Below, in pieces: positions 17,690 through 26,404 of a DNA stretch of 64,000 bases (the stretch's first letter is position 1; each line of letters opens with the position of its first letter). The stretch spans positions 124,001 through 188,000 of the forward strand of contig CAWABU010000005.1 of the NCBI GenBank assembly GCA_963780345.1, given 5' to 3'. Source of the stretch: PALSA-693 sp963780345 (GTDB lineage Bacteria > Actinomycetota > Acidimicrobiia > Acidimicrobiales > Palsa-688). Below the pieces are notes generated by a model. It saw nothing but the letters and a program-made list of their open reading frames with translations. It searched no databases and was not told the DNA's origin. Both the position numbers and the translations under genes were made by a program.

Positions 17690-19222
17690 TTAGTGGAGCC
17701 AGCTACGGGTGGAGGGCCGGGAGAGCCTCGCCCACTGTCGCCACCACTTCTCGGCCAGCTTCCTGCGCCGGCGGTCCTGCTCGGTCGTCAGCACCCCGGC
17801 CGCGAATGCCGGCAGGCCGGGGCCCATCCTGCCGGCCTGCGCGAACCAGTCGATCGCTGCCGACGCATCGTGGTGCTCGCCGAGGACGGTCTGGATGTTC
17901 TCGGCCAGTTTTGCCGTCTTGCCAGCCCGGTGGCCGATCACCGGCTCCGAGAGTTCGGAGGCGTAGCGGAGGTTCTTGGCTGCTATGCGGATGCTGTGGA
18001 CTTGCTTTTCGGACGGGGATCCGCCGGCCGCGGCGACCCTCTTCTTGAGCGTGCGCCATCGCTTGTTGACCGCGTTGGGGAGCACCGCCCCGGCGCCAAG
18101 CGGATTCTCGGCCCGGTCGGAGCCCTTGATGAGAGGGGGGTTGGCCGCGGCGGCGTGAACCCGATCCAGCAGGTCGAGGTAGCGCTCCGAGCGGAGAGCT
18201 TCGTCCAGTACCGCCGCCGCCTTGATCCGCTCGGCGGCGAGCTCGTTGCGGAGCTCGGCAACGCCCTGCGATCCCGCCATCCTCAGTTTGCGCTTCCGCG
18301 CCGAGCCGAGCGAGATATCCATGACGTCGGCATCGCGGACGGCGCCGAGGATGCCGCCCATCCATCGCAACTCCTCCTCGGTGTGCCGGAGCCAGATGGG
18401 GTCGAGAAGCGATCGAAGCGTCTTCAGGTCCGAGCGCAGCCGGCGGGTCGCCACCCGGGCCTGGTGGACGTCCACGATCTCGGGGTCGTCCGAATAGAGC
18501 CGGAGCCGGTAGTCGCGGTCGAGCAGTCGGTCCAGGCCGGCCGAGACGGCATGTCGAACAACCTCGGCGGCGGTCGAGTCCGGGCCCAGCGCGCCGGCCG
18601 GACCGCGGCGTCCTTTGGCTGACAGCCCGAGCGCCTTGGCGAACTTCGGCTCCGCGTCCGGCTTGGCTCCGGCCTGTCGCAGGGTGTGGGCCAGGGCGGA
18701 CATGGCCCGGTCGTCAGCGCGCTCCCCTGTGCGTTCGATCTCGATCTGCCGGAAGCGCAGCCCGTCCTGGCCGCCGCCGGCGACCCTCACGTCGTCAGAG
18801 TGAAGCTGAGCCCACTCGTCGCCGGAATGGTCGAGCAGGCTCCAGGGCAGGCGCGTGGTCTCCACCTGCACCATCAGGTCGAGATGGGCTCGGCGGACCA
18901 GGCCCCGGAGCAAGACCTGGACCGAGGCCGGCACCTCGTCCTCTTCCCCGACCCACGAGAGCTCCCGGCGGTTGAGGGTGGGACCGCGATCGGGTTCGGG
19001 CAGTTTGGCCGTCCAGGTTCCCGGCCCGTCGACCAGGCTGCTCCGGAACCTGACGGTTATGCCCTGGCTCCACAGCCGCAGGTCCGGCGTGTCGAAATAG
19101 ATCGTCGTGATCGTCCGCTCCGGTTGCCGCACGGCCCGAGCGACCGTGTCCCCGAAGTCGGGCACGTCGAAGGCCGGCCCGACCGAAAATTTCATCTCTT
19201 GTTCGAGAGTATCGGTAGCCAC
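17690..19222 (-). CDS. CYTH and CHAD domain protein (polyphosphate/triphosphate related)
   Basis: 510 residues. The CYTH tunnel domain begins with E7-x-E9-x-K11 (EQEMKF) and continues with YFDTPDLRLWSQGITVRFR and the acidic and basic strands typical of triphosphate tunnel enzymes (about 1-200). The CHAD domain (about 215-500) is helical and rich in Arg/His/Lys (VHQARVATRRLRSDLK, VHSIRIAAKNLRYASE). CYTH domains bind or hydrolyse triphosphates; CHAD domains bind polyphosphate. The fusion is common in actinobacteria. The PPK2 and PhoU genes nearby support a link with polyphosphate metabolism. Confidence 0.9.
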   Translation of the reverse strand: MATDTLEQEMKFSVGPAFDVPDFGDTVARAVRQPERTITTIYFDTPDLRLWSQGITVRFRSSLVDGPGTWTAKLPEPDRGPTLNRRELSWVGEEDEVPASVQVLLRGLVRRAHLDLMVQVETTRLPWSLLDHSGDEWAQLHSDDVRVAGGGQDGLRFRQIEIERTGERADDRAMSALAHTLRQAGAKPDAEPKFAKALGLSAKGRRGPAGALGPDSTAAEVVRHAVSAGLDRLLDRDYRLRLYSDDPEIVDVHQARVATRRLRSDLKTLRSLLDPIWLRHTEEELRWMGGILGAVRDADVMDISLGSARKRKLRMAGSQGVAELRNELAAERIKAAAVLDEALRSERYLDLLDRVHAAAANPPLIKGSDRAENPLGAGAVLPNAVNKRWRTLKKRVAAAGGSPSEKQVHSIRIAAKNLRYASELSEPVIGHRAGKTAKLAENIQTVLGEHHDASAAIDWFAQAGRMGPGLPAFAAGVLTTEQDRRRRKLAEKWWRQWARLSRPSTRSWLH

Positions 19223-19336
19223 CCCGTGCTTCTACCCCTTCGGCCCAGCCGGCAGACAGCCGGCTCGCGGCGATAGCGATCGAGTACGCCCTCGATGGGT
19301 AGGACTGTCGGTGTTCGACAAGGCTGGAACGACCCG

Positions 19337-19792
19337 ATGAAGGCGGCGGGAGGACGACGGCGCATGGCGCCACGGCTACTGAGCCGGGGCTCGAGTCCGC
19401 CGCCGGAGGTAATCGGCTTCGTCGTGACCCGCGCCGCTCTGGGCGCCATCGAACTGATTCTCCCGGAGCTGGCGGCGCGATGGTCGTGCCGTCGCTCACG
19501 GTTCGATCGGCGGAGCACGATGGTGATCCGCGTCCTGGGCGGACGTCAACTGGCTCAGGCGGTCCTGACGTATCTGGCGCCCGAAACGAAGGTGACCGCG
19601 GCCGGCGCGGCGATCGACGGCATTCACGCCCTGACCATGCTGGGCCTGGCGGCGCGCCCGACCAGGTGGCGGCGGCCGGCCCTGGTCGAAGCCGCCATGG
19701 CCACCGTGCTGTCGGCGCTCGGGGCGGTCTGCTCGCGAGAGATGGAATCGGCTGCGGGGCGGGGGGCTCGATGGTCCACCACGCCGGCGTGA
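19337..19792 (+). CDS. Hypothetical membrane-associated protein
   Basis: About 151 residues from ATG 19337; an in-frame ATG at 19295 would add 14. A basic N-terminus is followed by moderately hydrophobic helices (VIGFVVTRAALGAIELILPEL, GRQLAQAVLTYL, AAIDGIHALTMLGLAA, ALVEAAMATVLSALGAV). The layout resembles small 4-helix membrane proteins of actinobacteria, but no family is recognised. It diverges from the CYTH-CHAD gene. Confidence 0.5.
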   Translation: MKAAGGRRRMAPRLLSRGSSPPPEVIGFVVTRAALGAIELILPELAARWSCRRSRFDRRSTMVIRVLGGRQLAQAVLTYLAPETKVTAAGAAIDGIHALTMLGLAARPTRWRRPALVEAAMATVLSALGAVCSREMESAAGRGARWSTTPA

Positions 19793-19974
19793 GCCTCCGG
19801 GCTCAGGGGTGTGACCACGCCCCGGACGCCGCAGTGACGCCCGCGGCCCTGGATGCTATTTTTGACCCGACCTTCAACAGTGAGGGTCAGGGCAAAAGTC
19901 CCAGGATGTCCGGTTTGTCGTGGTCAGGTTTCGCGGTATGCCGCCTCAGCGCCGTCGTTGTCCCAAAGCTTCCG

Positions 19975-20367
19975 ATGCCAACTCCGACTTCTCGCTCACA
20001 AGAACCACCCGGGTCGGACCATCCCGACCCTCCGGCTGCGCTCGACACCACCCTTCGCGTCGACGGCGATCACGCCGCGCTCACGGTAGGTGGAGAAGTG
20101 GACATCGTCACCGTCAGTTCTTTCGACCATGCCCTGCGCGACGCCCAGCGCTCACCGAGAGTGGTTGTCGATCTGGGTGAAGTGACGTTCATGGATTCAG
20201 CCGGCATCAATGCGCTCGTGGCCGCCTACCACCGGGCCGGCCCCGACCAGGAACTTCGACTCGTCGGCTTGCGTCCAAACGTGCGCAGGGTGTTCGAGAT
20301 CACCGGTCTCCTGGAGCTGTTCAGGATCGATCCTTCGGATGGTCCGTCTGCTCCCCTCGACTCTTGA
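19975..20367 (+). CDS. STAS-domain anti-sigma factor antagonist
   Basis: 130 residues. After a short Pro/Ser-rich N-terminus comes a STAS domain: LTVGGEVDIVTVSSFDHAL, then VVVDLGEVTFMDSAGINAL with the phosphorylatable Ser75 in the DSAG motif, then LRLVGLRPNVRRVFEITGL. Such proteins release a sigma factor by binding its anti-sigma kinase when dephosphorylated. The next gene encodes a SpoIIE-type phosphatase, which would activate it. The frame is open further upstream, but the ATG at 19975 gives the normal length. The partner kinase (RsbW type) is not in the window. Confidence 0.88.
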   Translation: MPTPTSRSQEPPGSDHPDPPAALDTTLRVDGDHAALTVGGEVDIVTVSSFDHALRDAQRSPRVVVDLGEVTFMDSAGINALVAAYHRAGPDQELRLVGLRPNVRRVFEITGLLELFRIDPSDGPSAPLDS

Positions 20368-20391
20368 CCAGCTCCACCTGAGGGCGGCAGC

Positions 20392-21606
20392 GTGGAAGGG
20401 GTCGAAGCCCAGGATCATCTGCGAAGCATCCAGTTGCTCACCGATGTCGCGCTCACCCGGCTCGACGTCGAAGCGCTCCTGGTAGCACTCCTGGACCGGG
20501 TCCGCGACACGTTGCACGCCGACACCGCGGCCATCCTGCTGCTCGAACCAGGCGGCCAGGAGCTGGCGGCGCGAGCGGCGCGGGGCATCGAAGAAGAGGT
20601 TTACCAGGACGTTCGGATACCCCTGCGCACGGGATTCGCCGGCCGTATTGCGGCCGAAAGAGGGCCGGTGCTCCTCGAACGCGTTGACGACACCACGGTG
20701 GCCAACCCCATCCTCTGGGAGCGGGGCATCCGGACCATGCTCGGTGTGCCCCTCCTCGTGGGTGATCATCTGATCGGTGTCCTGCATGTCGGCCGACTGA
20801 GTGAGCGGGCTTTCACTATGGAGGAGGTCGAGTTGCTCCAGCTGGTGGCCGAACGGGTCGCCTTCGCAGCCCAGACCCGCCTCCTGGAGGTCGAACGGGC
20901 CGCGGCCAGGCTGCTGGAGCGAAGTCTGCTGCCGCGCACCCTGCCCGTCTGCCCTGGAGTCGAGATCGCGGTCCGATACGCCACCGCGGAGGGTCGCGAC
21001 GTGGGCGGCGACTGGTACGACGTGTTCGTCCTTCCCACCGGCGAGCTCTGGGTCATCGCCGGCGACGTGGCCGGCCACGGCTTGTCGGCGGCAGTGGTGA
21101 TGGGTCGTCTGCGCAGCACCATGCGGGCGTACGCCCTGCTCGGCCGAACCGGTGACGAGGTGGTCGAGCTCACCAACCGCAAGCTGCTGCACTTTGAGTT
21201 CGGGGCGACGGCGACAGTCCTGTGTGCCACCTCCCGACCGCCCTACGACCGCTTCCACATCTGCTCGGCCGGTCATCCCCCGCCGATCATCGCCCTTCCC
21301 TCGAAACCCAACCGGCCCCTCGACGTTGCTCCGAATCCACCTCTTGGCGTCGGGACCAGGTCGCGGCCCGCTATGACGACGGTCGCGACCCCTCCCGGCG
21401 CTCTGCTGGTGCTCTACACCGACGGTCTCATCGAACGGCGCCACGAGATCATCGACGCGGGCATCCAACGCCTGTGCGCGGCGATCCCCCACGACCATCC
21501 GCAGATCGTGTGCCGGCAAGTGATGCGACACCTGATCGGGACCACCGCTCCGTGCGACGACGTTGCCCTGGTCGCCTTACGCCGGACCCCCGATCCCGCC
21601 CTGTAG
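20392..21606 (+). CDS. GAF-SpoIIE (PP2C-type) serine phosphatase, RsbU-like
   Basis: 404 residues from a GTG, 24 bases after the STAS gene. The GAF sensor domain spans about 15-165 (AAILLLEPGG, PLRTGFAGRIAAERGPVLL, GVPLLVGDHLIGVLHVGR). The phosphatase domain follows a linker helix (LLERSLLPRTLP) and shows metal-binding motifs GGDWYD (205-210), GDVAGHG (224-230), LLVLYTDGLIERR and PCDDVALV. It should dephosphorylate the STAS protein encoded upstream in response to a signal sensed by GAF, starting a general stress response. Confidence 0.93.
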   Translation: MEGVEAQDHLRSIQLLTDVALTRLDVEALLVALLDRVRDTLHADTAAILLLEPGGQELAARAARGIEEEVYQDVRIPLRTGFAGRIAAERGPVLLERVDDTTVANPILWERGIRTMLGVPLLVGDHLIGVLHVGRLSERAFTMEEVELLQLVAERVAFAAQTRLLEVERAAARLLERSLLPRTLPVCPGVEIAVRYATAEGRDVGGDWYDVFVLPTGELWVIAGDVAGHGLSAAVVMGRLRSTMRAYALLGRTGDEVVELTNRKLLHFEFGATATVLCATSRPPYDRFHICSAGHPPPIIALPSKPNRPLDVAPNPPLGVGTRSRPAMTTVATPPGALLVLYTDGLIERRHEIIDAGIQRLCAAIPHDHPQIVCRQVMRHLIGTTAPCDDVALVALRRTPDPAL

Positions 21607-21612
21607 GAGCAG

Positions 21613-23337
21613 CTAATAGGTGGCCGGCGGGTCGCTGGCCGGGAACGACTGATCGGAAGTGGCGTCGACCCGATCGCGGTTGGTGCCCGGTGAAGTCCCG
21701 CCGCCACGATTCCGGCGCCGCTCCCGTGTGCTGGCCCTGGCATCCTCCAGAGCCCTCACGTCCGTCAACGAGTGTCCGTCGCCGACGGTGCGGGCCGCCG
21801 GCGCTCGCGGTGCGCCGGTGAGGTTGGCCAGCCGGTCCGGGCGGTCCGGGCGGTCGGGGCGGTCACCGTCGGTGGCGCCGAGGGGTCGGGCCAGATCTTC
21901 GAGCGATCGGCCCTCGGCGTCGATGCCGAGGCAGGCCTCGATCACCCCGCCGGCCACCATGACGGCGGCGCCGATGAGGTACCCGATGAAGAGCTTGTAG
22001 TGGTCGGTGCCGTTGCCGATCAGCTTGCCGTAGAACCAAGGACCGAAGGCGCCGAAGGTCTGGGCGATAGCGAAGAAGACGGCGATGGCTTTGGCCCGCA
22101 CCTCCACGGGGAAGATCTCGCTGACCGTCAGATAAGCAGCGCTGGCGCCCGCCGAGGCGAAGAAGAAGATCACGCACCAGCAAAGCGTCTGGCTGACGGC
22201 GTCGAGCAGGCCGGCCTTGAAGAGGAAGGCGCTGACCGCCAGCAGGAATCCGGACAGTATGTAGGTGCTGGTGATCATGATGCGGCGGCCGACGGTGTCG
22301 AAGAGCCGCCCGATCAGCAGCGGACCGAGCAGGTTACCGGCCGCAAAGACCATGAAGTAGTACGGTGTCGACCCTTTGGGCACCCCATAGATCTTGGTCA
22401 GCACCAGCGAATAGGTGAAAAAGATGGCGTTATAAAGAAACGATTGCGTGATCATCAGCGACGCGCCCAGCACCGAACGCCGCGGGTAGGTGGCAAACAG
22501 CGTGCGGGCCAGGGCGATAAAGCCGATCTGGGGGGTCGGTCGGATCTCGATGGCCTTGGACTCATCGATCTCGTCGCACTCGCCGCCACCCTCCAGGGCG
22601 TTCCGCTCGATCTCGGCCACGGCCGCTTCCGCCTCGTCGACCCGGCCCTGCATCAGCAGCCAGCGGGGGCTCTCGGGCAGGTTGCGCCGGATGAAGATGA
22701 TCAAAAAGCCCAGGGCGGGACCGGCCAGGAAGGCGACTCGCCAGGCGTAGCTGACTGCCAGGTGATTGATGACCAGCAGGGTCACCACGGTGGCCAGCAG
22801 GGCGCCGCCCCAGTAGGTGCCGTTGACGGCGATATCGACACGGCCCCGGTACCGGGACGGGATCAGCTCGTCGATGGCCGAGTTGATGGCCGCGTACTCA
22901 CCCCCGATGCCCATACCGGCGATGAACCGGCACAGATAGAGATACAGGACCCAGGGTTCGCCGTGACCGAAGGTCAAGGCCGTCATGGCGCCACCGAGCA
23001 GGTACACCCCCAGGGTGATCATGAACAGGTTGCGCCGGCCCCAACGGTCAGACAGGCGACCAAAGAACAGGGCCCCCGCAACCTCTCCGAGCAGGTACAC
23101 CGTACCTACCGCGAACCCCACGCCCGCGGACGACAGGTGCAGCGACTGCGGGCTGCTCAGCAGGCTGGCGGCGTTACCGGCGATCGTGATCTCGAGCCCG
23201 TCAAGAACCCACGCCACCCCCAGAGCCATGACGACGCGGGTGTGAAATCGCGACCAGTGGAGCCGGTCCAGCCGGGCCGGAATCAGACTGCGGATGACAC
23301 CCTGCGACTCCGGCTTTCTCTGCAGCGTGGCCGTCAT
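21613..23337 (-). CDS. MFS transporter of the sugar-porter type with a long C-terminal tail
   Basis: 574 residues; the ATG at 23337 is chosen because GGGAGGA lies four bases before it. Twelve hydrophobic helices can be traced. Family motifs are DRWGRRNLFMITL after helix 2, GGEYAAINSAIDELIPSRYRG in the middle, PESPRWLLMQGR after helix 6 and GRLFDTVGRR in the second half. The C-terminal 80-90 residues are disordered, with a run of Asp-Arg-Pro repeats (DGDRPDRPDRPDRL). It is a secondary transporter in the cytoplasmic membrane; aromatic acids or sugars are both possible substrates. It is convergent with the phosphatase gene with 6 bases between stops. Confidence 0.87.
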   Translation of the reverse strand: MTATLQRKPESQGVIRSLIPARLDRLHWSRFHTRVVMALGVAWVLDGLEITIAGNAASLLSSPQSLHLSSAGVGFAVGTVYLLGEVAGALFFGRLSDRWGRRNLFMITLGVYLLGGAMTALTFGHGEPWVLYLYLCRFIAGMGIGGEYAAINSAIDELIPSRYRGRVDIAVNGTYWGGALLATVVTLLVINHLAVSYAWRVAFLAGPALGFLIIFIRRNLPESPRWLLMQGRVDEAEAAVAEIERNALEGGGECDEIDESKAIEIRPTPQIGFIALARTLFATYPRRSVLGASLMITQSFLYNAIFFTYSLVLTKIYGVPKGSTPYYFMVFAAGNLLGPLLIGRLFDTVGRRIMITSTYILSGFLLAVSAFLFKAGLLDAVSQTLCWCVIFFFASAGASAAYLTVSEIFPVEVRAKAIAVFFAIAQTFGAFGPWFYGKLIGNGTDHYKLFIGYLIGAAVMVAGGVIEACLGIDAEGRSLEDLARPLGATDGDRPDRPDRPDRLANLTGAPRAPAARTVGDGHSLTDVRALEDARASTRERRRNRGGGTSPGTNRDRVDATSDQSFPASDPPATY

Positions 23338-23524
23338 CGTTCCTCCCGATCCGTCAACCAGCCCTGATCCGTCAGGCGCTACGAATGTTCGGATATCTCT
23401 TACCCAGATCAGGCCATCTCTCTCGGCCAATTTCCCGATGGGCGCCGAGCGTGGTGGACCGTTGAGGCGCCGGCGTCTTGACCAAAGGCCGCCATCCGGG
23501 ACCGAGGCCCGAACGTAGACGGCG

Positions 23525-24175
23525 TCAATCCGGGGTGGCGGCAGCTGCGATGGCGCAGCCGCACCCCGAGCAATAGACAACCAGGACCCGGGCCGTGGAC
23601 CCTTCGTCGCCGCGGGAGGTGACCACCCGATGGGCCAGCGTCGTGTCGAGCTGCAAGTCGCATTGGGGACAGCGAGGCATCACCTCAGCCGGGCGGGCGG
23701 CCGGGCCAGGGGCCGGTTCGGGAGACTCACGAGCCACGGTTTGACTCGAAGTCGAACCGAGCCGTCGGCGAACACAGTCCGGATCGACTGTGAGGCCTCG
23801 CAGGACCTGGCCCGCCGTCCCTTCCACGTCGAGGACGCTGAGCAGGATGTGACGCACTTCTATGTGGTCGCACCGCTGTCGGAGCGAGAGGCGGCTGGCG
23901 CGCTCCAGAGCCAGGTTGGCTCGGTCGGTAAACGTCAGGTCCGGCGCGGCTGTCCCCGGCCGCTTGCTGGCCACCGCCTCGGCGACCTTGACCCGGCAGC
24001 CCTCGAGGGTCGCTCCGCAGGCCACCAGCGCTCCGGTGGCGCCGGTGTCCGCCTGGGCCAGCATCCCCAGGAGCAGGTGTTCCGTCCCGACCTGGTTGTG
24101 CTCGAGCTCCCTGGCAGCCTGGTAGGCCGCCTCGACCGCGGCACGAGCAGGCCTGTCAAAGCGTTCGATCACCAC
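23525..24175 (-). CDS. Double Clp N-domain protein with C-terminal zinc ribbon
   Basis: About 216 residues if read from the GTG at 24175. Two Clp_N repeats are seen: ARAAVEAAYQAARELEHNQ followed by GTEHLLLGMLA, and RANLALERASRLSLRQRCD followed by IEVRHILLSVLD. A Pro-rich linker leads to a zinc-ribbon-like end with C-P-Q-C and C-S-G-C-G-C. There is no AAA+ domain, so this is not ClpC itself. It may be an adaptor that recognises substrates, but that is inference. The frame is open upstream to 24448, but that part is Arg/Gly-rich and overlaps a repeat, so it is not taken as coding. Confidence 0.75.
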   Translation of the reverse strand: MVIERFDRPARAAVEAAYQAARELEHNQVGTEHLLLGMLAQADTGATGALVACGATLEGCRVKVAEAVASKRPGTAAPDLTFTDRANLALERASRLSLRQRCDHIEVRHILLSVLDVEGTAGQVLRGLTVDPDCVRRRLGSTSSQTVARESPEPAPGPAARPAEVMPRCPQCDLQLDTTLAHRVVTSRGDEGSTARVLVVYCSGCGCAIAAAATPD

Positions 24176-24528
24176 CCGACATGGTAGGTCTGACTTCGAC
24201 CCGGCCAGGGTGACCCCCCGCGAACCCCTCCGCCCGACGGTCGAGCGCCGGCGGCCACCCGGCCACCCCGGCCACCCCGGCCAGCCGAGCGCCAGCGACC
24301 TGGCCCGCACTCTTTTTGTGAAGCACTGCCTCCTTCTCTGACGCGCCCCACGGTTCTCGTGGGCCCAATTCGCGCCAGAAACGCGACCGCACCCATGGGC
24401 CGGGCGGGAACGGAGCCGGCCCCAGGTGCGGGTCAGTGTGCCGATCACCGGCTCGGGTGGCGCGCCGCCAGCACCTCGAGCCGAACCCTTCTTCCTTCGC
24501 TACAAGACGCTTCACCCGCCTTCGCGGA
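24176..24528. other. Gene-free stretch holding a dispersed repeat
   Basis: 353 bases with no convincing gene. It contains repeat copy A (24332-24385) and a run of GGCCACCC repeats (about 24252-24280). Confidence 0.5.
24332..24385 (+). repeat. Dispersed intergenic repeat, copy A
   Basis: Starts CCTTCTCTGACG and contains GTGGGCCCAATTCGCG followed by CCAGAAACGCG. Copy B at 35152-35208 matches it in blocks of 12 and 16 identical bases in the same order. Copy A also has an internal hairpin CCCACG-GTTCT-CGTGGG. Both copies lie between genes. Confidence 0.75.
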
Positions 24529-25395
24529 TCATTTACCCTCTTGTGACGCGGCCAACAGGGTGGCGGCGTGATCGGGAACGTAAGTCTGGGTCCCCCTTGA
24601 AGGTCGCTCATATCCCTTGGAGCGTCCCGGCTTGGGGAATTCCAGCGGAATCGGCTCCACGTCGTAGTACGGGATCGTGGAGAGCAGGTGAGCCATCATG
24701 TTGAGGCGGGCATTTCGCTTGTTCTCACTCTCCACCACGTACCAGGGGGCCTCAGGAATATCGGTGTGCACGAACATCTCGTCCTTGGCCCGGGAGTAGT
24801 CTTCCCACCGGCTTATGGACTCGAGATCCATGCCGGACAGTTTCCAGCGCCGCATGGGATCATCTCGCCGGCGACGGAATCGCTTTTCCTGCTCGGCCTG
24901 GCTCACGGAAAACCAGTACTTCCGGAGCAATATGCCGTCCTCGACCAGCAGGCGCTCAAAGATCGGGCACTGGTGCAGATACCGCCGGTATTCCGTCTCA
25001 GTGCAAAAGCCCATCACTCGTTCGACGCCGGCCCGGTTGTACCAGCTCCGGTCGAAGAGGACGATCTCGCCCGCAGCGGGAAGGTGCTCAATGTAACGTC
25101 CGAAATACCATTGGGTTCGCTCTCGTTCGGTGGGCGCCGGGAGGGCGACGATGCGGGCCACCCGGGGGTTGAGGTATTGGGTCACGCGTTTGATGGTGCT
25201 GCCCTTCCCGGCCGCGTCTCGCCCTTCAAACACCACGACCACGCGCCCGCCCTCCTGGCGCACCCACTCCTGCAGCTGGACCATTTCCGATTGCAGTCGG
25301 TAGAGCTCCCGGTCGTAGATCTTGTCGGTCAACCGGACAGGTTCTCCCTCCCCTGCAGCGTCCCCGTTGGCCGGCTTCGTCGCTTTGGTCGCCAC
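24529..25395 (-). CDS. ppk2: Polyphosphate kinase 2
   Basis: 288 residues from the GTG at 25395, chosen because GGAGGG lies 7 bases upstream; an in-frame TTG 21 bases earlier is possible. Walker A is GRDAAGKGST (58-67), Walker B FDRSWYNRAGVE (D115), and the lid region has RRRRDDPMRRWKLSGMD. One domain, normal length. PPK2 enzymes move phosphate between polyphosphate and nucleoside di- or monophosphates in the cytoplasm; class cannot be fixed by eye. It follows phoU and a small gene on the same strand. Confidence 0.93.
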   Translation of the reverse strand: MATKATKPANGDAAGEGEPVRLTDKIYDRELYRLQSEMVQLQEWVRQEGGRVVVVFEGRDAAGKGSTIKRVTQYLNPRVARIVALPAPTERERTQWYFGRYIEHLPAAGEIVLFDRSWYNRAGVERVMGFCTETEYRRYLHQCPIFERLLVEDGILLRKYWFSVSQAEQEKRFRRRRDDPMRRWKLSGMDLESISRWEDYSRAKDEMFVHTDIPEAPWYVVESENKRNARLNMMAHLLSTIPYYDVEPIPLEFPKPGRSKGYERPSRGTQTYVPDHAATLLAASQEGK

Positions 25396-25499
25396 TTGCT
25401 TGCCCTCCGTCCACAACCCAGGAACGCGACACTAGTTCCGGCTGGCGAGACCCCAGTGGAACATTGGATGGAGTCTCGTACGGTTTAGTGTAATTCCGG

Positions 25500-25715
25500 T
25501 CAACCGGTTCCGACGCCTCGCATCCCTCGGACGACCCGGGTGGCCTCCAGCACGAGGTCCTGAAGGTGGTGCAGGGTGCGGACGTCCGACCAGTCGGCAC
25601 CGGTGCCGTCGCCCAGGTTTTGCAGTCGTCCGGCCAGGGCGGCGACATCACGAACGATCTCTTCTCGAGCGGTGGCGTACGCAAGTGCCGGGTTGTTCTC
25701 GGCGCCGCTGCTCAT
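25500..25715 (-). CDS. Small hypothetical protein coupled to phoU
   Basis: 71 residues; its ATG overlaps the phoU stop by 4 bases. The sequence is helical and acidic (ATAREEIVRDVAALAGRLQNL, DLVLEATRVVRGM). No family is recognised. The tight coupling suggests a role with PhoU. Confidence 0.65.
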   Translation of the reverse strand: MSSGAENNPALAYATAREEIVRDVAALAGRLQNLGDGTGADWSDVRTLHHLQDLVLEATRVVRGMRGVGTG

Positions 25716-26350
25716 AAGGCCTGCTCCGGCCCGGCCCGGTACACGACCCGGCGGGCGATGTTGACGGCGTGGTCTCCCAGACGCTCGTAGTAGCGAGCGA
25801 CCAGGGTCATCTCCATAGCGACGGGCAGGCTCATCTTCCCCGAGGCGAGCTCAGCCATCAGGGCCGAGTGGAGACCGTCCATGTCGTCGTCGCGTTGTTC
25901 GAGCGCGTCGGCTACCCCGCCATCCTGCTGAATCCAGGCGTTGATGGCCTGATTCCACATGCCGACCGCCGTGTCGCCCATTGTTTGCACCAGACCTCGA
26001 CTGCGAGGGGAGAGCTCTCCTCCCAATGAATGGCTGGCGTGTTCGGCGATGTGCACCACCAGGTCGTGAGAGCGCTCCAGTTCCGGGACTATCCGCAGCA
26101 CCGCGAGCAGCAGCCGGTCGCTCGCCATGGGCCCTTGCCGCCACAGCTGGGCATTGACGAGCTCCTCGACTTCTCGATAGAGGCCATCAATGATCGATTC
26201 TCGCTCCGAGACCACGGTGAGGGCATCGGCGTCGCTACTGAGCAGGGCTTCGGTGGCGACGGCCAGGTCCTCGGCGACAAAGGCGAACAACTGGATCACC
26301 TTGCCTTCCGCCGTTCGCAACTGCTCGTGGAAGGCCGTCCCCTCACTCAC
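25712..26350 (-). CDS. phoU: PhoU-like phosphate signalling protein
   Basis: 212 residues from the GTG at 26350 (VSEGTAFHEQLR). Two PhoU three-helix repeats: the first around VAEDLAVATEALLSSDADA with RESIIDGLYREVEEL; the second around WNQAINAWIQQDGGVADAL with RDDDMDGLHSAL. LVARYYERLGDHAVNIARRV is the typical C-terminal metal-binding helix. PhoU damps the phosphate-sensing kinase and restrains Pst uptake. It is encoded about 13 kb from the pst genes, next to ppk2. Confidence 0.93.
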   Translation of the reverse strand: MSEGTAFHEQLRTAEGKVIQLFAFVAEDLAVATEALLSSDADALTVVSERESIIDGLYREVEELVNAQLWRQGPMASDRLLLAVLRIVPELERSHDLVVHIAEHASHSLGGELSPRSRGLVQTMGDTAVGMWNQAINAWIQQDGGVADALEQRDDDMDGLHSALMAELASGKMSLPVAMEMTLVARYYERLGDHAVNIARRVVYRAGPEQAL

Positions 26351-26404
26351 CGCCCAAGCGTACCGGCCCACAGGGTACCGGCCCACCGAGCGTACCGGCC
26401 CAGA

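Noticed and set aside
19480..19974. Long N-terminal extension of the STAS protein
   Set aside because: It overlaps the membrane-protein gene in another frame and is Arg/Gly-rich; the ATG at 19975 gives the usual STAS length.
21772..23367. Plus-strand open frame of 531 codons opposite the MFS gene
   Set aside because: Rich in Gln/His/Asp/Gly as expected of an antisense shadow; the minus strand encodes transmembrane helices.
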